Counted from the stretch's first letter, positions 1 through 9,050 are shown. The stretch: DNA of 64,000 bases from Eubacterium ramulus ATCC 29099 (GCF_000469345.1 NZ_KI271153.1:11922-75921); one strand, 5' to 3'. Translations and numbers: made by a program. Notes: generated by a model not told the origin, from the letters alone.

Positions 1-55
1 CACCAAGTCTCACGTGCGTTCGACTTGAATGGCTAATTATTTCACTGTGTAAATA

Positions 56-122
56 GCGAAAACGAAGCATCCTGTCAGGGGTAGTGAGCGTCTAGCGTTC
101 CGACAGGATGCTTCGTTTTCGC
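56..122. repeat. Long perfect palindrome (21-bp arms, 25-nt loop)
   Basis: Positions 56-76 are the exact reverse complement of 102-122, with a 25-nt loop. The arms contain CGAAGCATCC and its complement. It lies about 40 bp past the stop of the minus-strand ABC ATPase and could end that transcript, although there is no clean T-run. It resembles the hairpins at 10475-10536, 28481-28522 and 40509-40577, which also have AAGCAT/ATGCTT near the base of the stem. The 55 bases to its left hold no gene I can recognise. Confidence 0.85.
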
Positions 123-163
123 ATTAAAAATTAAATTTCAGCCAACAACAAGACAAATAAGCT

Positions 164-952
164 TTACTCTCCGTCGTGGAACCGGGACAAAAACTGTCGT
201 GTCCGTTCTTCCTTTGGATGTTCGAATACCTGATAAGGATCACCCTGTTCAAGAATATAACCATCATCCATGAAGATGACCTGATCCGCCACATCCCGGG
301 CAAAGGCCATTTCATGTGTCACTATGACCATTGTTGTCTTGGTTTCCGCTAATTCTTTGATGACTTTCAGTACTTCGCCGGTCAGTTCCGGATCCAGGGC
401 AGAAGTTGGCTCATCAAAACAGAGAATATCCGGTTGCATGGCCAGTGCGCGGGCGATTGCAACACGCTGACACTGTCCACCGGAGAGTTGGTGCGGGTAG
501 TTGTTGATCCGTTCGGAAAGTCCCATCTGCTTTAAAAGACTGACAGCCTGTGCTTCAATTTCGTCGTGGATTTCTTTTTTTCGTGCTTTATAGTCCGGAC
601 GCTCTTTGGCAAGTAATTCCTTTGCGAGCATAACATTTTTCAGTGCTGTATATTGAGGAAAAAGATTAAAGGACTGAAAAACAAGTCCGAAATGCAGACG
701 GTTTTTACGGATTTCCGATTCCTGCATGGTTGTTGGATTTGCTGCATCAAAGACAGTTTTGTCCTTGACGCGGATCATACCATTGTCCGGCTGTTCCAGG
801 AAATTCAGGCAGCGCAGAAGCGTGGTTTTTCCACTTCCGGAAGAACCAATGATGGACAGTACCTGGCTTTCTTCCAGAGAAAAGCTGATATCCTTCAGCA
901 CCTTTGTCTGTCCAAAGGATTTGCATAAATGTTCTGCTTCTAAAATTTTCAT
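164..952 (-). CDS. Polar amino-acid ABC transporter ATP-binding protein (GlnQ family)
   Basis: This is the cytoplasmic ATPase of a polar amino-acid importer, 262 aa, the usual GlnQ/HisP size. Visible motifs are Walker [10 protein letters not shown] near residue 36, a Q-loop ([10 protein letters not shown]), the ABC signature [15 protein letters not shown], Walker [16 protein letters not shown] and the H-loop VTHEM. A GGAGA ribosome binding site lies 9 nt before the ATG. It is the last gene of a three-gene minus-strand group, 15 nt after the permease, with the binding protein upstream. The long palindrome at 56-122 lies just downstream. The substrate cannot be fixed from sequence; glutamine, cystine, histidine and arginine types all look alike. 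Confidence 0.93.
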   Translation of the reverse strand: MKILEAEHLCKSFGQTKVLKDISFSLEESQVLSIIGSSGSGKTTLLRCLNFLEQPDNGMIRVKDKTVFDAANPTTMQESEIRKNRLHFGLVFQSFNLFPQYTALKNVMLAKELLAKERPDYKARKKEIHDEIEAQAVSLLKQMGLSERINNYPHQLSGGQCQRVAIARALAMQPDILCFDEPTSALDPELTGEVLKVIKELAETKTTMVIVTHEMAFARDVADQVIFMDDGYILEQGDPYQVFEHPKEERTRQFLSRFHDGE

Positions 953-967
953 GATCAGTTTCTCCTT

Positions 968-1651
968 TTATCTGAAATAATCCAGTTTCTTTTCTAATTT
1001 TCCAAGTACCACTGTCAGAATACCGTTGAAAATAAGGTAGTAGATGGCGGTGAAGAACAGTGGCCAGATCTGTCCGGAAATACCCTGAGAACCTTTCATA
1101 AAGGCCTGTCCTGCCCAGATGATCTCCTGCAGTGCAATGATGCGTGCGAGAGAAGTGTCCTTTACCAGTGTCAGGATTTCGTTTGACATTGGTGGAATGA
1201 TTCTTTTTACCATCTGTAATAATTTTACACGGAAGAAAATCTGGGATTTGGTCATGCCCAGAACCAATCCGGCTTCTTCCTGACCTACCGGTACACTTTG
1301 AATACCACCGCGGTAGATTTCGGAAAAGTAGCAGGCATAGTTCAAAATGAAGGAAACGGATGCTGCGAGGAAACGTCCGGTTTCGCCGCCGCCCCAGATT
1401 GGGTTATGTAATACCAGTCCCGGGAAAAAGTAGATGATCAGTAACTGGATCATCAGAGGGGTACCGCGGACAACCCAGATCAGAAGTTTAAAAAAAGCAC
1501 TGACTGGTTTGATGCGGGACATGGAACCGAAACAGATTGCAAGACCCAGAGGACATGCGCCAATCAGGGTAATGACAAAAAGTCGTAATGTCTGTAAAAA
1601 GCCGATATTTAAGGAATGAATGACAATCGGCAGCTGTTGTGAAAAATCCAT
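968..1651 (-). CDS. Polar amino-acid ABC transporter permease (HisM/GlnP family)
   Basis: This is the membrane subunit of the same importer, 227 aa. It begins with a hydrophobic segment (IGFLQTLRLFVITLIGA) followed by further membrane spans. The cytoplasmic coupling loop, seen as EEAGLVLGMTKSQIFFRV, matches the EAA loop of His/Glu/Gln/Arg permeases, which docks onto the ATPase. An AGGA ribosome binding site precedes the ATG. It is 15 nt upstream of the ATPase gene. A 323-bp gap with a hairpin and tandem repeats separates it from the binding-protein gene, so binding protein and membrane parts may be made at different levels. Confidence 0.92.
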   Translation of the reverse strand: MDFSQQLPIVIHSLNIGFLQTLRLFVITLIGACPLGLAICFGSMSRIKPVSAFFKLLIWVVRGTPLMIQLLIIYFFPGLVLHNPIWGGGETGRFLAASVSFILNYACYFSEIYRGGIQSVPVGQEEAGLVLGMTKSQIFFRVKLLQMVKRIIPPMSNEILTLVKDTSLARIIALQEIIWAGQAFMKGSQGISGQIWPLFFTAIYYLIFNGILTVVLGKLEKKLDYFR

Positions 1652-1766
1652 GATAGTTCCTGCTTTCTCTAAATATTTTTGTCACAGCTCACGCATCATA
1701 TGCATTGAATTCATGCGTATGCCTACGTGAAAAAACGTGTGAACGGTACATTTTTATGCACAACAA

Positions 1767-1785
1767 AGAGCGGAAACTCCGCTCT
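1767..1785 (-). terminator. Hairpin after the binding-protein gene (attenuating terminator?)
   Basis: AGAGCGGA-aac-TCCGCTCT forms an 8-bp stem. Read on the minus strand it is followed by TTTGTTG, and on the plus strand by CTGTTTTT. It lies about 190 nt past the stop of the binding-protein gene and 115 nt before the permease start. It could reduce read-through so that binding protein is made in excess, a common arrangement in such importers. The T-tract is imperfect. Confidence 0.55.
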
Positions 1786-1822
1786 CTGTTTTTAATTAAA
1801 AATCACTATTTATTTTACAAAT

Positions 1823-1894
1823 CTCAACAAACAAATATCTCTCAACAAACAAATATTACTCAACAAACAAATATCTTTCAATAAAACAAGGATA
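1823..1894. repeat. 18-bp tandem repeat, three full units plus a degenerate fourth
   Basis: The unit CTCAACAAACAAATATCT occurs at 1823-1840, 1841-1858 (last three bases altered) and 1859-1876. A weaker fourth unit runs 1877-1894. The repeat sits between the binding-protein and permease genes and is transcribed with them on the minus strand. It has no ORF and no spacers, so it is not a CRISPR array. Apart from this and the hairpin at 1767-1785, I see nothing clear in the 1652-1974 gap. Confidence 0.85.
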
Positions 1895-1974
1895 TAACCA
1901 GATAAGACCGGATAGCGGTTATTTGGTTATGAATAAGCAACATAAGCAAATGGCTATGTTGTGTGATCACAGGA

Positions 1975-2820
1975 TTATTTCTGCTCAACAACTGCAGCCT
2001 GTACACCATATTTTTCAGCAATCTGCTCCATGGATCCGTCAGCATAGCTGGATTTGAAGAAGTTATTTAATTCCGCAGCCAGATCAGAACCTTTTCTGAA
2101 ACCGACACCGTATTCTTCATCATTTAATCCAATGGTGTAAGTCAGGTTGGAATAACCGGTGCCTTCGCCAACCATTGCGGCAGCCATCAGGGAATCGATG
2201 ATAGCAGCATCGGATGTGCCTGCAGCAACTTCCATCAGTGCATCTGACTGAGCAGTAACAGCAGTGTAGTTTAAGCCAAGTTCCTGAGCCTGTGCTTCGC
2301 CGGCACTTCCGGATTCAACAGCAAAAGTGAGATCTTTTAAGCTGTCTTTGTCCTGATATTTATCAGCTACGTCAGACGGAACAACAACTACCTGTGCATT
2401 GTTACAATAAGCGGTTGTACAGGACATGGAACTTGTTACTTCATCTGTCAGTGTCATGCCATTCCATACACAGTCGATGGTTTTTCCATCTAATTCAAGG
2501 ATTTTGTTGTCCCAGTCGATTTCTACAAACTCAACATCTACGCCAAGACTTTCGGCAAAAGCAGATGCAAGGTCAGCATCAAATCCAATCCAGTTTCCGT
2601 TTTCATCCTGATAATCCATTGGCTCGAAATCTGTGATACCTACCACCAAAGTACCTTTGTCTTTAACATAAGCAAGATCGCTGTCTGTGCTTTCTGCTGT
2701 TGCAGAGGTATCTTTGCTGTTGCCTGCGGAAGCAGATCCGCTGCTGTTTGTATTGCCACATGCAGCCATGGAAGCGACCATACCCGCAGCAAGAACGAGT
2801 GCTAATAATTTCTTTTTCAT
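1975..2820 (-). CDS. Amino-acid ABC transporter substrate-binding lipoprotein
   Basis: This is the extracellular binding subunit of the importer encoded downstream. From the ATG at 2820 it is 281 aa. The N-terminus is a lipoprotein signal (MKKKLLALVLAAG, then a lipobox ending in AAC near residue 20) and a Ser/Asn/Thr-rich linker. A family 3 solute-binding domain follows, with GTLVVGITDFEPMDY and IGFDADLASAFAE. I chose 2820 rather than the in-frame ATG at 2868 because AGGAGAG lies just before 2820 and the signal peptide begins there. A sigma-A type promoter lies at 2867-2895. The ligand is unknown. Confidence 0.92.
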   Translation of the reverse strand: MKKKLLALVLAAGMVASMAACGNTNSSGSASAGNSKDTSATAESTDSDLAYVKDKGTLVVGITDFEPMDYQDENGNWIGFDADLASAFAESLGVDVEFVEIDWDNKILELDGKTIDCVWNGMTLTDEVTSSMSCTTAYCNNAQVVVVPSDVADKYQDKDSLKDLTFAVESGSAGEAQAQELGLNYTAVTAQSDALMEVAAGTSDAAIIDSLMAAAMVGEGTGYSNLTYTIGLNDEEYGVGFRKGSDLAAELNNFFKSSYADGSMEQIAEKYGVQAAVVEQK

Positions 2821-2866
2821 CTTCTTTTCTCTCTCCTCTGATAAATCTTTCTTAAAACATGCTACC

Positions 2867-2895
2867 ATGTTACCAATTTACCATACTAAAGTCAA
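2867..2895 (-). promoter_or_regulatory. Sigma-A promoter of the amino-acid ABC operon
   Basis: Read on the minus strand: TTGACT at 2895-2890, a 17-bp spacer and TAACAT at 2872-2867. It lies about 50 bp before the lipoprotein start. The -35 is one base from consensus and the spacing is ideal. Confidence 0.75.
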
Positions 2896-2983
2896 GAAAA
2901 AAATGAAAAAAGTTTTTATACAGCAAGGATATTCGCGCTATAGATCATACAGAATATAGGGGTATTTTTGTTATTACAGAATG

Positions 2984-3038
2984 ACAAAAGGGTCTGAACT
3001 CATATTGTAAGTATCGGAAACAATATGAATTCAGCCCC
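2984..3038 (-). terminator. Terminator downstream of the ABC-F gene
   Basis: An imperfect stem of about 17 bp pairs 2991-3007 with 3021-3038 (core CATATTG/CAATATG). Read on the minus strand it ends in CCCTTTTGTC. It lies about 70 nt past the ABC-F stop and before the promoter of the amino-acid operon, so it insulates the two minus-strand units. Confidence 0.75.
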
Positions 3039-3105
3039 TTCTTATTTTGAGAGGATTGTGGGAGTGTAAAGCACGAAGCAATCCGTGTGTTCAAGAAACA
3101 AGGAT

Positions 3106-4746
3106 TTAGTTATCTTCTTCATCCGAAGATGCCATTGTATATACAGAACGTTTTCTTGCCATCTCATCACTTTCCAGATATTCATCGTATGTGGTGATTT
3201 TGTCAATGATTGAGCCGTTTGGCATAAATTCAATGATGCGGTTTGCGGTTGTCTGTACAATCTGGTGATCGCGGGAAGCGAAGAGCAGTACACCCGGGAA
3301 TTTGATCAGACCGTTGTTCAGAGCGGTGATGGATTCCATATCCAGGTGGTCGGTCGGCTCATCCAGAATCAGTACATTGGATGCTTCGATCATCATGCGG
3401 GAGAAGAGTACACGTACTTTTTCACCACCGGAGAGTACACGCATCTTTTTAACACCGTCCTCGCCAGGAAAGAGCATACGGCCAAGAAATCCGCGGACAT
3501 AAGTAGCGTCTTTGATCTCGGAGAACTGTGTCAGCCAATCTACAATGATAAGATCTGTATCAAAAATTTTGGTATTGTCTTTCGGGAAATAGGACTGGCT
3601 TGTGGTAACACCCCACTTGTAAGTACCTTCATCCGGTTCCATTTCGCCTGTTATAATTTTAAATAAAGTAGTTTTTGCAAGCTCATTGCTTCCGACAAAT
3701 GCGATTTTATCTTCGCGGTTTACGATAAAGGATACGTTATCCAGAATTTTAACACCGTCGATGGTTTTACTTAATCCTTCTACAAGAAGCACTTCATTAC
3801 CAATTTCGCGGGATGGGCGGAAGTCAATGTATGGGTATTTGCGGCTGGACGGTTTGATCTCATCCAGCTGGATTTTCTCCAGTGCTTTTTTTCTGGAAGT
3901 AGCCTGTTTGGATTTGGAAGCATTTGCAGAGAAACGGGAGATGAACTCCTGTAATTCCTTGATTTTCTCCTCTTTCTTTTTGTTCGCTTCTTTCATCTGT
4001 TTTACCATTAACTGGCTGGATTCATACCAGAAGTCATAGTTTCCGGCATAAAGCTGGATTTTTGCGTAGTCAATATCAGCGATATGAGTACAAACTTTGT
4101 TTAAAAAATAACGGTCATGAGATACGACAATGACAGTATTTTCAAAGTTGATCAGGAATTCTTCCAGCCATGCGATAGCATCAAGATCAAGGTTGTTTGT
4201 CGGCTCATCCAGCAGCAGGATATCCGGATTTCCGAATAATGCCTGTGCAAGCAGGACTTTAACTTTCAGCGGACCTGGCAGATCTCCCATGGTAGCGTAG
4301 TGGAATTCAGTGTCAATTCCAAGACCGTTCAGCATGGTAGCGGCATCAGATTCTGCATTCCAGCCATCCATATCGGCAAATTCCGCCTCAAGTTCACTGG
4401 CACGGATACCATCTTCATCTGTGAAATCTTCTTTCATGTAGATGGCATCTTTTTCTTTCATGATCTCATAGAGACGTTTGTTTCCCATGATAACAGTATC
4501 AAGAACGGTGTAGGCATCGTACTTGAAGTGATCCTGCTGCAAGAAGGAAAGTCGTTGGCCGGCGGTGATGGAGATATCGCCGTTTGTTGGCTCCAACTGT
4601 CCACTTAAAATCTTCAGAAATGTGGATTTGCCGGCACCATTGGCACCAATCAGACCGTAGCAGTTGCCTTCTGTAAATTTAATATTTACATCTTCAAACA
4701 ACGCCTTTTTACCGATTCGTAATGTTACATTATTTGCACTGATCAT
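3106..4746 (-). CDS. ABC-F ATPase (YkpA/YbiT-like)
   Basis: A soluble protein of 546 aa with two ABC domains and no membrane segment, as in the ABC-F family whose members act on the ribosome. Domain 1 has Walker A GANGAGKST (about residue 36) and LLLDEPTNNLDLD. Its signature is degenerate (LPGPLKVKV in place of LSGGEK). A charged linker follows (KQMKEANKKKEEKIKELQE). Domain 2 has LSGGEKVRV and LILDEPTDHLDME, but its Walker A reads GSNELAKTT. I believe these variations fit the YkpA/YbiT subgroup rather than antibiotic-resistance ABC-F proteins. It is a single gene with its own promoter and terminator; AAGGAGAAG precedes the ATG. Confidence 0.9.
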   Translation of the reverse strand: MISANNVTLRIGKKALFEDVNIKFTEGNCYGLIGANGAGKSTFLKILSGQLEPTNGDISITAGQRLSFLQQDHFKYDAYTVLDTVIMGNKRLYEIMKEKDAIYMKEDFTDEDGIRASELEAEFADMDGWNAESDAATMLNGLGIDTEFHYATMGDLPGPLKVKVLLAQALFGNPDILLLDEPTNNLDLDAIAWLEEFLINFENTVIVVSHDRYFLNKVCTHIADIDYAKIQLYAGNYDFWYESSQLMVKQMKEANKKKEEKIKELQEFISRFSANASKSKQATSRKKALEKIQLDEIKPSSRKYPYIDFRPSREIGNEVLLVEGLSKTIDGVKILDNVSFIVNREDKIAFVGSNELAKTTLFKIITGEMEPDEGTYKWGVTTSQSYFPKDNTKIFDTDLIIVDWLTQFSEIKDATYVRGFLGRMLFPGEDGVKKMRVLSGGEKVRVLFSRMMIEASNVLILDEPTDHLDMESITALNNGLIKFPGVLLFASRDHQIVQTTANRIIEFMPNGSIIDKITTYDEYLESDEMARKRSVYTMASSDEEDN

Positions 4747-4808
4747 AAATTCTTCTCCTTAACTTCTTTATTATATATGTGTTTTATTTCTAATAATTTA
4801 CCTCTGGT

Positions 4809-4837
4809 ATTGTACACAAGATTATATATAAAAGCAA
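4809..4837 (-). promoter_or_regulatory. Promoter of the ABC-F gene
   Basis: On the minus strand: TTGCTT (4837-4832), a 17-bp spacer and TACAAT (4814-4809), about 60 bp before the ABC-F start. Confidence 0.65.
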
Positions 4838-4931
4838 GGAAAACATGCGCAGAAGAATGATTTTTGCATCACAGAAAACATTTAGAAAATTTTTTGGGGG
4901 TGTGGCTGCATTTTTTGCGGGGGCAAAGCGA

Positions 4932-4980
4932 CTGCGTTCATGAGCAAGTAGCGAAAACGGATTGCGAATGTCCGCTTTAC
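4932..4980 (+). repeat. Dispersed 49-bp intergenic repeat, copy A
   Basis: Runs from CTGCGTTCATG to CCGCTTTAC. The second half folds around GGATTGCGAATGTCC. Near-identical copies lie at 10579-10627 and 13876-13924, with a 30-bp half copy at 37811-37840. It sits in the 595-bp gap between the divergent ABC-F and nifJ genes. It carries no ORF and no recognisable transposase signal. Confidence 0.9.
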
Positions 4981-5224
4981 TGATGTTTCTAAAATAGAAA
5001 CTTTATGCTTGGGTATGACGGTTTATGATTTTAAATGAATAAAATTCAAGATAGACATGAATAAGTTGAGTGATGAGATTGTATGCAATATTATACGCTC
5101 AAGGTTCTTGTTTTCAACAGAAAAGTAGGTTACAATACGGTTATCACGTTGGAAGTTCTCGGGGAAGTTTTCGGGGATTTGTAACGTTGCCACAAAGATG
5201 AACGCAGAAAAAAACAAAATTGTA

Positions 5225-5253
5225 TTGAAATATATACAATTTTGGGATATACT
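5225..5253 (+). promoter_or_regulatory. nifJ promoter overlapped by an inverted repeat
   Basis: TTGAAA (5225-5230), a 17-bp spacer and TATACT (5248-5253). A 10-bp inverted repeat (AAAATTGTAT at 5216 and ATACAATTTT at 5234) covers the -35 and spacer and could be a further operator. A second, weaker candidate is TTGCTT (5258-5263), 16 bp, TAAGAT (5280-5285). Confidence 0.7.
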
Positions 5254-5297
5254 GATGTTGCTTTTTTGTGAAAATATTGTAAGATAAGGGTAAAGCA

Positions 5298-5315
5298 TTG
5301 TTAACTAATTAACAA
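5298..5315. promoter_or_regulatory. Rex (NADH/NAD+ redox sensor) operator
   Basis: TTGTTAACTAATTAACAA is a perfect 18-bp palindrome of the form TTGTTAA-N4-TTAACAA, the Rex-box pattern known from Clostridia. It lies 33 bp before the nifJ start and downstream of its promoter, where a bound repressor would block transcription. Rex control of fermentation genes is established; Rex control here is inferred. Confidence 0.85.
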
Positions 5316-5347
5316 AACTAAATCAAAAGAATTTAGGAGGAATGGAA

Positions 5348-8300
5348 ATGAAACGTTCTATGAAAACCATGGATGGTAACCATGCAGCAGCTCATGCATC
5401 ATATGCATATACAGATGTTGCGGCTATCTATCCGATCACTCCGTCATCTGTAATGGCAGAAGCTACAGATGAGTGGGCAACACAGGGAAGAAAAAATATT
5501 TTCGGTCAGACTGTAAAAGTAACAGAGATGCAGTCCGAGGCTGGTGCAGCCGGTACTGTACACGGTTCTCTGGCAGCAGGTGCTCTGACAACTACTTATA
5601 CAGCATCTCAGGGTCTTCTCCTGATGATTCCAAACCTTTATAAAATCGCTGGTGAGAGATTACCAGGTGTATTCAACGTATCTGCACGTACACTTGCAAG
5701 CCATGCATTATGTATCTTCGGTGATCATTCTGATGTTTATGCCTGTCGCCAGACTGGCTGCGCAATGCTTTGTGAGTCCAGCGTTCAGGAAGTAATGGAT
5801 CTGACACCGGTTGCTCATTGCTCAGCAATCAAAGGAAGACTTCCGTTCATCAACTTCTTCGATGGTTTCCGTACATCTCATGAGATTCAGAAAATCGAGA
5901 CATGGGATTATGAAGATCTGAAAGATATGGTAGATCTTGATGCAATCAACGCATATCGCCAGAATGCATTAAATCCAAATCATCCATGTCAGATGGGTTC
6001 CGCACAGAATCCGGATATCTTCTTCCAGGCAAGAGAGGCATGCAACCAGACTTATGATGATATGCCTGCAATTGTTCAGGAATACATGGACAAAGTTAAT
6101 GAAAAACTTGGTACAAACTATAAATTATTCAACTACTATGGTGCAGAAGATGCTGAGAAAGTTATCATCGCTATGGGATCTGTATGTGAGACAATCGATG
6201 AGACAATTGATTATCTGATGGCAAAAGGCGAGAAAGTAGGTCTTGTAAAAGTACGTCTGTACAGACCATTCTCAGCAGAAGCTCTGGTTAATACTATTCC
6301 GGATTCTGTAAAACAGCTGATCGTTCTTGATAGAACAAAAGAGCCGGGAGCTATGGGTGAGCCACTTTACCTTGATGTAGTTGCTGCATTAAAGAATACA
6401 AAATTCGATGCAGTTCCGATCTTTACAGGACGTTACGGACTTGGTTCCAAAGATACAACACCTGGACAGATCATCGCTGTTTATAACAATACAGAAAAAG
6501 AAAAATTCACAATCGGTATCGTTGATGATGTTACAAATCTTTCTCTGGAAGTTACAGAGCATCCGGTTACAACTCCGGCTACAACAATCAACTGCAAGTT
6601 CTGGGGACTTGGAGCAGATGGTACCGTAGGTGCTAACAAGAACTCCATCAAGATCATCGGTGATAATACTGATATGTATGCTCAGGCTTACTTTGATTAT
6701 GATTCCAAAAAATCAGGTGGTGTAACCATTTCCCACTTACGTTTTGGTAAAGATCCGATCCGTTCCACATATCTGATCAACAAAGCAAACTTTGTAGCAT
6801 GCCATTGCCCGGCTTATATCCACAAATATAACATGGTTCAGGATCTGGTTCCGGGTGGAACATTCCTTCTGAACTGCTCATGGGATATGGCAGGACTGGA
6901 AGAGCATCTTCCGGGACAGGTAAAACGTTATATTGCAGAGAACGATATTAAGTTCTATACAATTGACGGTATCAAGATCGGTAAAGAAATCGGACTTGGC
7001 GGACGTATCAATACAGTACTTCAGTCTGCATTCTTTGCACTTTCCAACATCATTCCGGCTGACAAAGCAAACGAACTGATGAAAGCAGCTGCAAAAGCTA
7101 CTTATGGTAAAAAAGGTGATAAGATCGTACAGATGAACTACGATGCAATTGATGCCGGTGCTAAGCACGTTGTTAAAATCGAAGTTCCTGAAAGCTGGAA
7201 AACAGCAGGTGAAGAGAGCCTTACAGGTGCTGCAGTAACAGGCGCACGTCAGGATGCAGTTGATTTCGTAAACAACATTCAGAAGAAGATCAATGCTCAG
7301 ATGGGTAATACATTACCGGTATCTGCATTCAAGGATTATGTAGATGGTTCCACACCTTCTGGTACATCCGCTTATGAGAAACGTGGTGTGGCAGTAGACG
7401 TTCCGGTATGGGATGTAAATAAATGCATCCAGTGTAACCAGTGTTCTTATGTCTGCCCGCACGCAGCAATCCGTCCGGTTGCTATGACAGAGGCTGAGGC
7501 AGCTGCAGCTCCGGAAGGAATGCAGTACAAAGATATGACAGGAATGCCGGGATACAAATTCGCTATCACAATTTCCGCATACGATTGTACCGGATGTGGT
7601 TCCTGTGTAAACGTTTGCCCGGATAAGATTCAGGCAATCACAATGCAGAACTTCGAAGCTAATGAGGCAGAGCAGGCTTACTTCGATTATGGTGTATCTG
7701 TTCCGGACAAAGCAGAAGTTATTGCTAAATTCAAAGAAAATTCCGTAAAAGGATCTCAGTTCAAACAGCCGCTGCTTGAGTTCTCAGGCGCTTGTGCTGG
7801 ATGTGGTGAGACACCGTACGCAAAACTGATCACTCAGTTATTCGGTGACAGAATGTACATTGCAAACGCAACAGGATGTTCCTCTATCTGGGGTAACTCT
7901 TCACCGTCCACACCATACACAGTAACTCCGGAAGGAAAAGGACCGGCTTGGTCAAACTCCCTGTTCGAGGATGCTGCAGAGTTTGGTTATGGTATGCTTC
8001 TCGCAAACAATGCATTAAGAGGTGCATTAAAAGAGAAAGTAGAAGATGTTGTTGCTAACGGAACTAACGAAGATGTAAAAGCTGCCGGCCAGGAATGGTT
8101 AGATACTTACGGATGCGGCGTTACAAACGGACCTGCTACTGACAAGCTCATCAAAGCGTTAGAGGCATGCGGTTGTGACAAAGCTCAGGAAATCCTTGCT
8201 CAGAAAGACTTCCTTGGAAAGAAATCCCAGTGGGTATTCGGTGGTGACGGATGGGCTTACGATATCGGATTCGGTGGCGTAGATCATATCCTTGCAAGTG

Positions 8301-8884
8301 GCAAAGATATCAACGTAATGGTATTTGATACTGAGGTATATTCCAATACAGGTGGACAGTCTTCCAAATCTACAAACATCGGTGCAATTGCTCAGTTCGC
8401 AGCAGGTGGTAAAGATGTTAAGAAGAAAGACCTTGCTTCCATCGCAATGAGCTATGGTTATGTGTATGTAGCACAGATCGCAATGGGTGCTGATATGAAT
8501 CAGTGCGTGAAAGCAATCGCTGAGGCTGAAGCATATCCGGGACCGTCTCTGATCATTGCTTATGCTCCATGTATCAACCATGGTATCAAGATTGGTATGA
8601 GCAAAGCTCAGACAGAGGAGAAGAATGCAGTAGCAGTAGGTTACTGGAATAACTTCCGTTACAATCCGGCTCTGGCTGCTGAAGGCAAGAATGCATTCAC
8701 TCTTGACAGCAAAGCTCCAAGCGGAGATTACAAAGCATTCCTGAATGGAGAGGTTCGTTACAATGCTCTTGTAAGACAGGATCCGGAGAAAGCAGATCGT
8801 CTCTTTGAGAAATCTGAAGAAAATGCAAAGGCAAGATACGCTTACCTGAACAAACTCGTAAAACTTTACGGAACAGAAGAGTAA
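5348..8884 (+). CDS. nifJ: Pyruvate:ferredoxin (flavodoxin) oxidoreductase
   Basis: It oxidises pyruvate with CoA to acetyl-CoA and CO2, reducing ferredoxin, and is the central step from glycolysis to fermentation in anaerobes. The product is about 1178 aa, a full-length single-chain enzyme. Visible are the N-terminal domain (AAIYPITPSSVMAE), two 4Fe-4S motifs in the ferredoxin domain (CIQCNQCSYVCP near residue 694 and CTGCGSCVNVCP near 749), the CAGCGETPY proximal-cluster cysteines, and the thiamine-PP motif from GGDGWAYDIG to YSNTGGQ. AGGAGG ends at 5340, only 1 nt before the ATG at 5342, so the ATG at 5348 with 7-nt spacing is the better start. It stands alone with promoter, Rex box and terminator. 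Confidence 0.97.
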   Translation: MKRSMKTMDGNHAAAHASYAYTDVAAIYPITPSSVMAEATDEWATQGRKNIFGQTVKVTEMQSEAGAAGTVHGSLAAGALTTTYTASQGLLLMIPNLYKIAGERLPGVFNVSARTLASHALCIFGDHSDVYACRQTGCAMLCESSVQEVMDLTPVAHCSAIKGRLPFINFFDGFRTSHEIQKIETWDYEDLKDMVDLDAINAYRQNALNPNHPCQMGSAQNPDIFFQAREACNQTYDDMPAIVQEYMDKVNEKLGTNYKLFNYYGAEDAEKVIIAMGSVCETIDETIDYLMAKGEKVGLVKVRLYRPFSAEALVNTIPDSVKQLIVLDRTKEPGAMGEPLYLDVVAALKNTKFDAVPIFTGRYGLGSKDTTPGQIIAVYNNTEKEKFTIGIVDDVTNLSLEVTEHPVTTPATTINCKFWGLGADGTVGANKNSIKIIGDNTDMYAQAYFDYDSKKSGGVTISHLRFGKDPIRSTYLINKANFVACHCPAYIHKYNMVQDLVPGGTFLLNCSWDMAGLEEHLPGQVKRYIAENDIKFYTIDGIKIGKEIGLGGRINTVLQSAFFALSNIIPADKANELMKAAAKATYGKKGDKIVQMNYDAIDAGAKHVVKIEVPESWKTAGEESLTGAAVTGARQDAVDFVNNIQKKINAQMGNTLPVSAFKDYVDGSTPSGTSAYEKRGVAVDVPVWDVNKCIQCNQCSYVCPHAAIRPVAMTEAEAAAAPEGMQYKDMTGMPGYKFAITISAYDCTGCGSCVNVCPDKIQAITMQNFEANEAEQAYFDYGVSVPDKAEVIAKFKENSVKGSQFKQPLLEFSGACAGCGETPYAKLITQLFGDRMYIANATGCSSIWGNSSPSTPYTVTPEGKGPAWSNSLFEDAAEFGYGMLLANNALRGALKEKVEDVVANGTNEDVKAAGQEWLDTYGCGVTNGPATDKLIKALEACGCDKAQEILAQKDFLGKKSQWVFGGDGWAYDIGFGGVDHILASGKDINVMVFDTEVYSNTGGQSSKSTNIGAIAQFAAGGKDVKKKDLASIAMSYGYVYVAQIAMGADMNQCVKAIAEAEAYPGPSLIIAYAPCINHGIKIGMSKAQTEEKNAVAVGYWNNFRYNPALAAEGKNAFTLDSKAPSGDYKAFLNGEVRYNALVRQDPEKADRLFEKSEENAKARYAYLNKLVKLYGTEE

Positions 8885-8927
8885 GAATTTCATCTCAGTC
8901 TGATTTGTAAATATTTCGAATGATAAT

Positions 8928-8961
8928 AAGAGGTATGCCGCTTCGGCGGCATGCCTCTTTT
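8928..8961 (+). terminator. nifJ terminator
   Basis: AAGAGGTATGCCG-cttc-GGCGGCATGCCTCTT gives a 13-bp GC-rich stem (one G-T pair) followed by TTTT. It lies 45 nt after the nifJ stop. Confidence 0.9.
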
Positions 8962-9050
8962 ACTGTCTTCAGGAGTGGAGGGGCTGGAAAAAAAGGTTGA
9001 TGTTATATCACAAATTGGTTACAATGGTACAGAATGAAAGGATGAAATGA

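Noticed and set aside
1823-1894. Possible CRISPR array
   Set aside because: The repeats are directly adjacent with no spacers, and there are no cas genes.
5023-5298. 91-codon minus-strand frame in the nifJ upstream region
   Set aside because: It covers the nifJ promoter and runs into the Rex box; no ribosome binding site and no recognisable sequence.
8159-8893. 244-codon open frame on the minus strand opposite nifJ
   Set aside because: It is the antisense shadow of a highly conserved enzyme gene, has no family-like sequence, and no ribosome binding site or promoter of its own.
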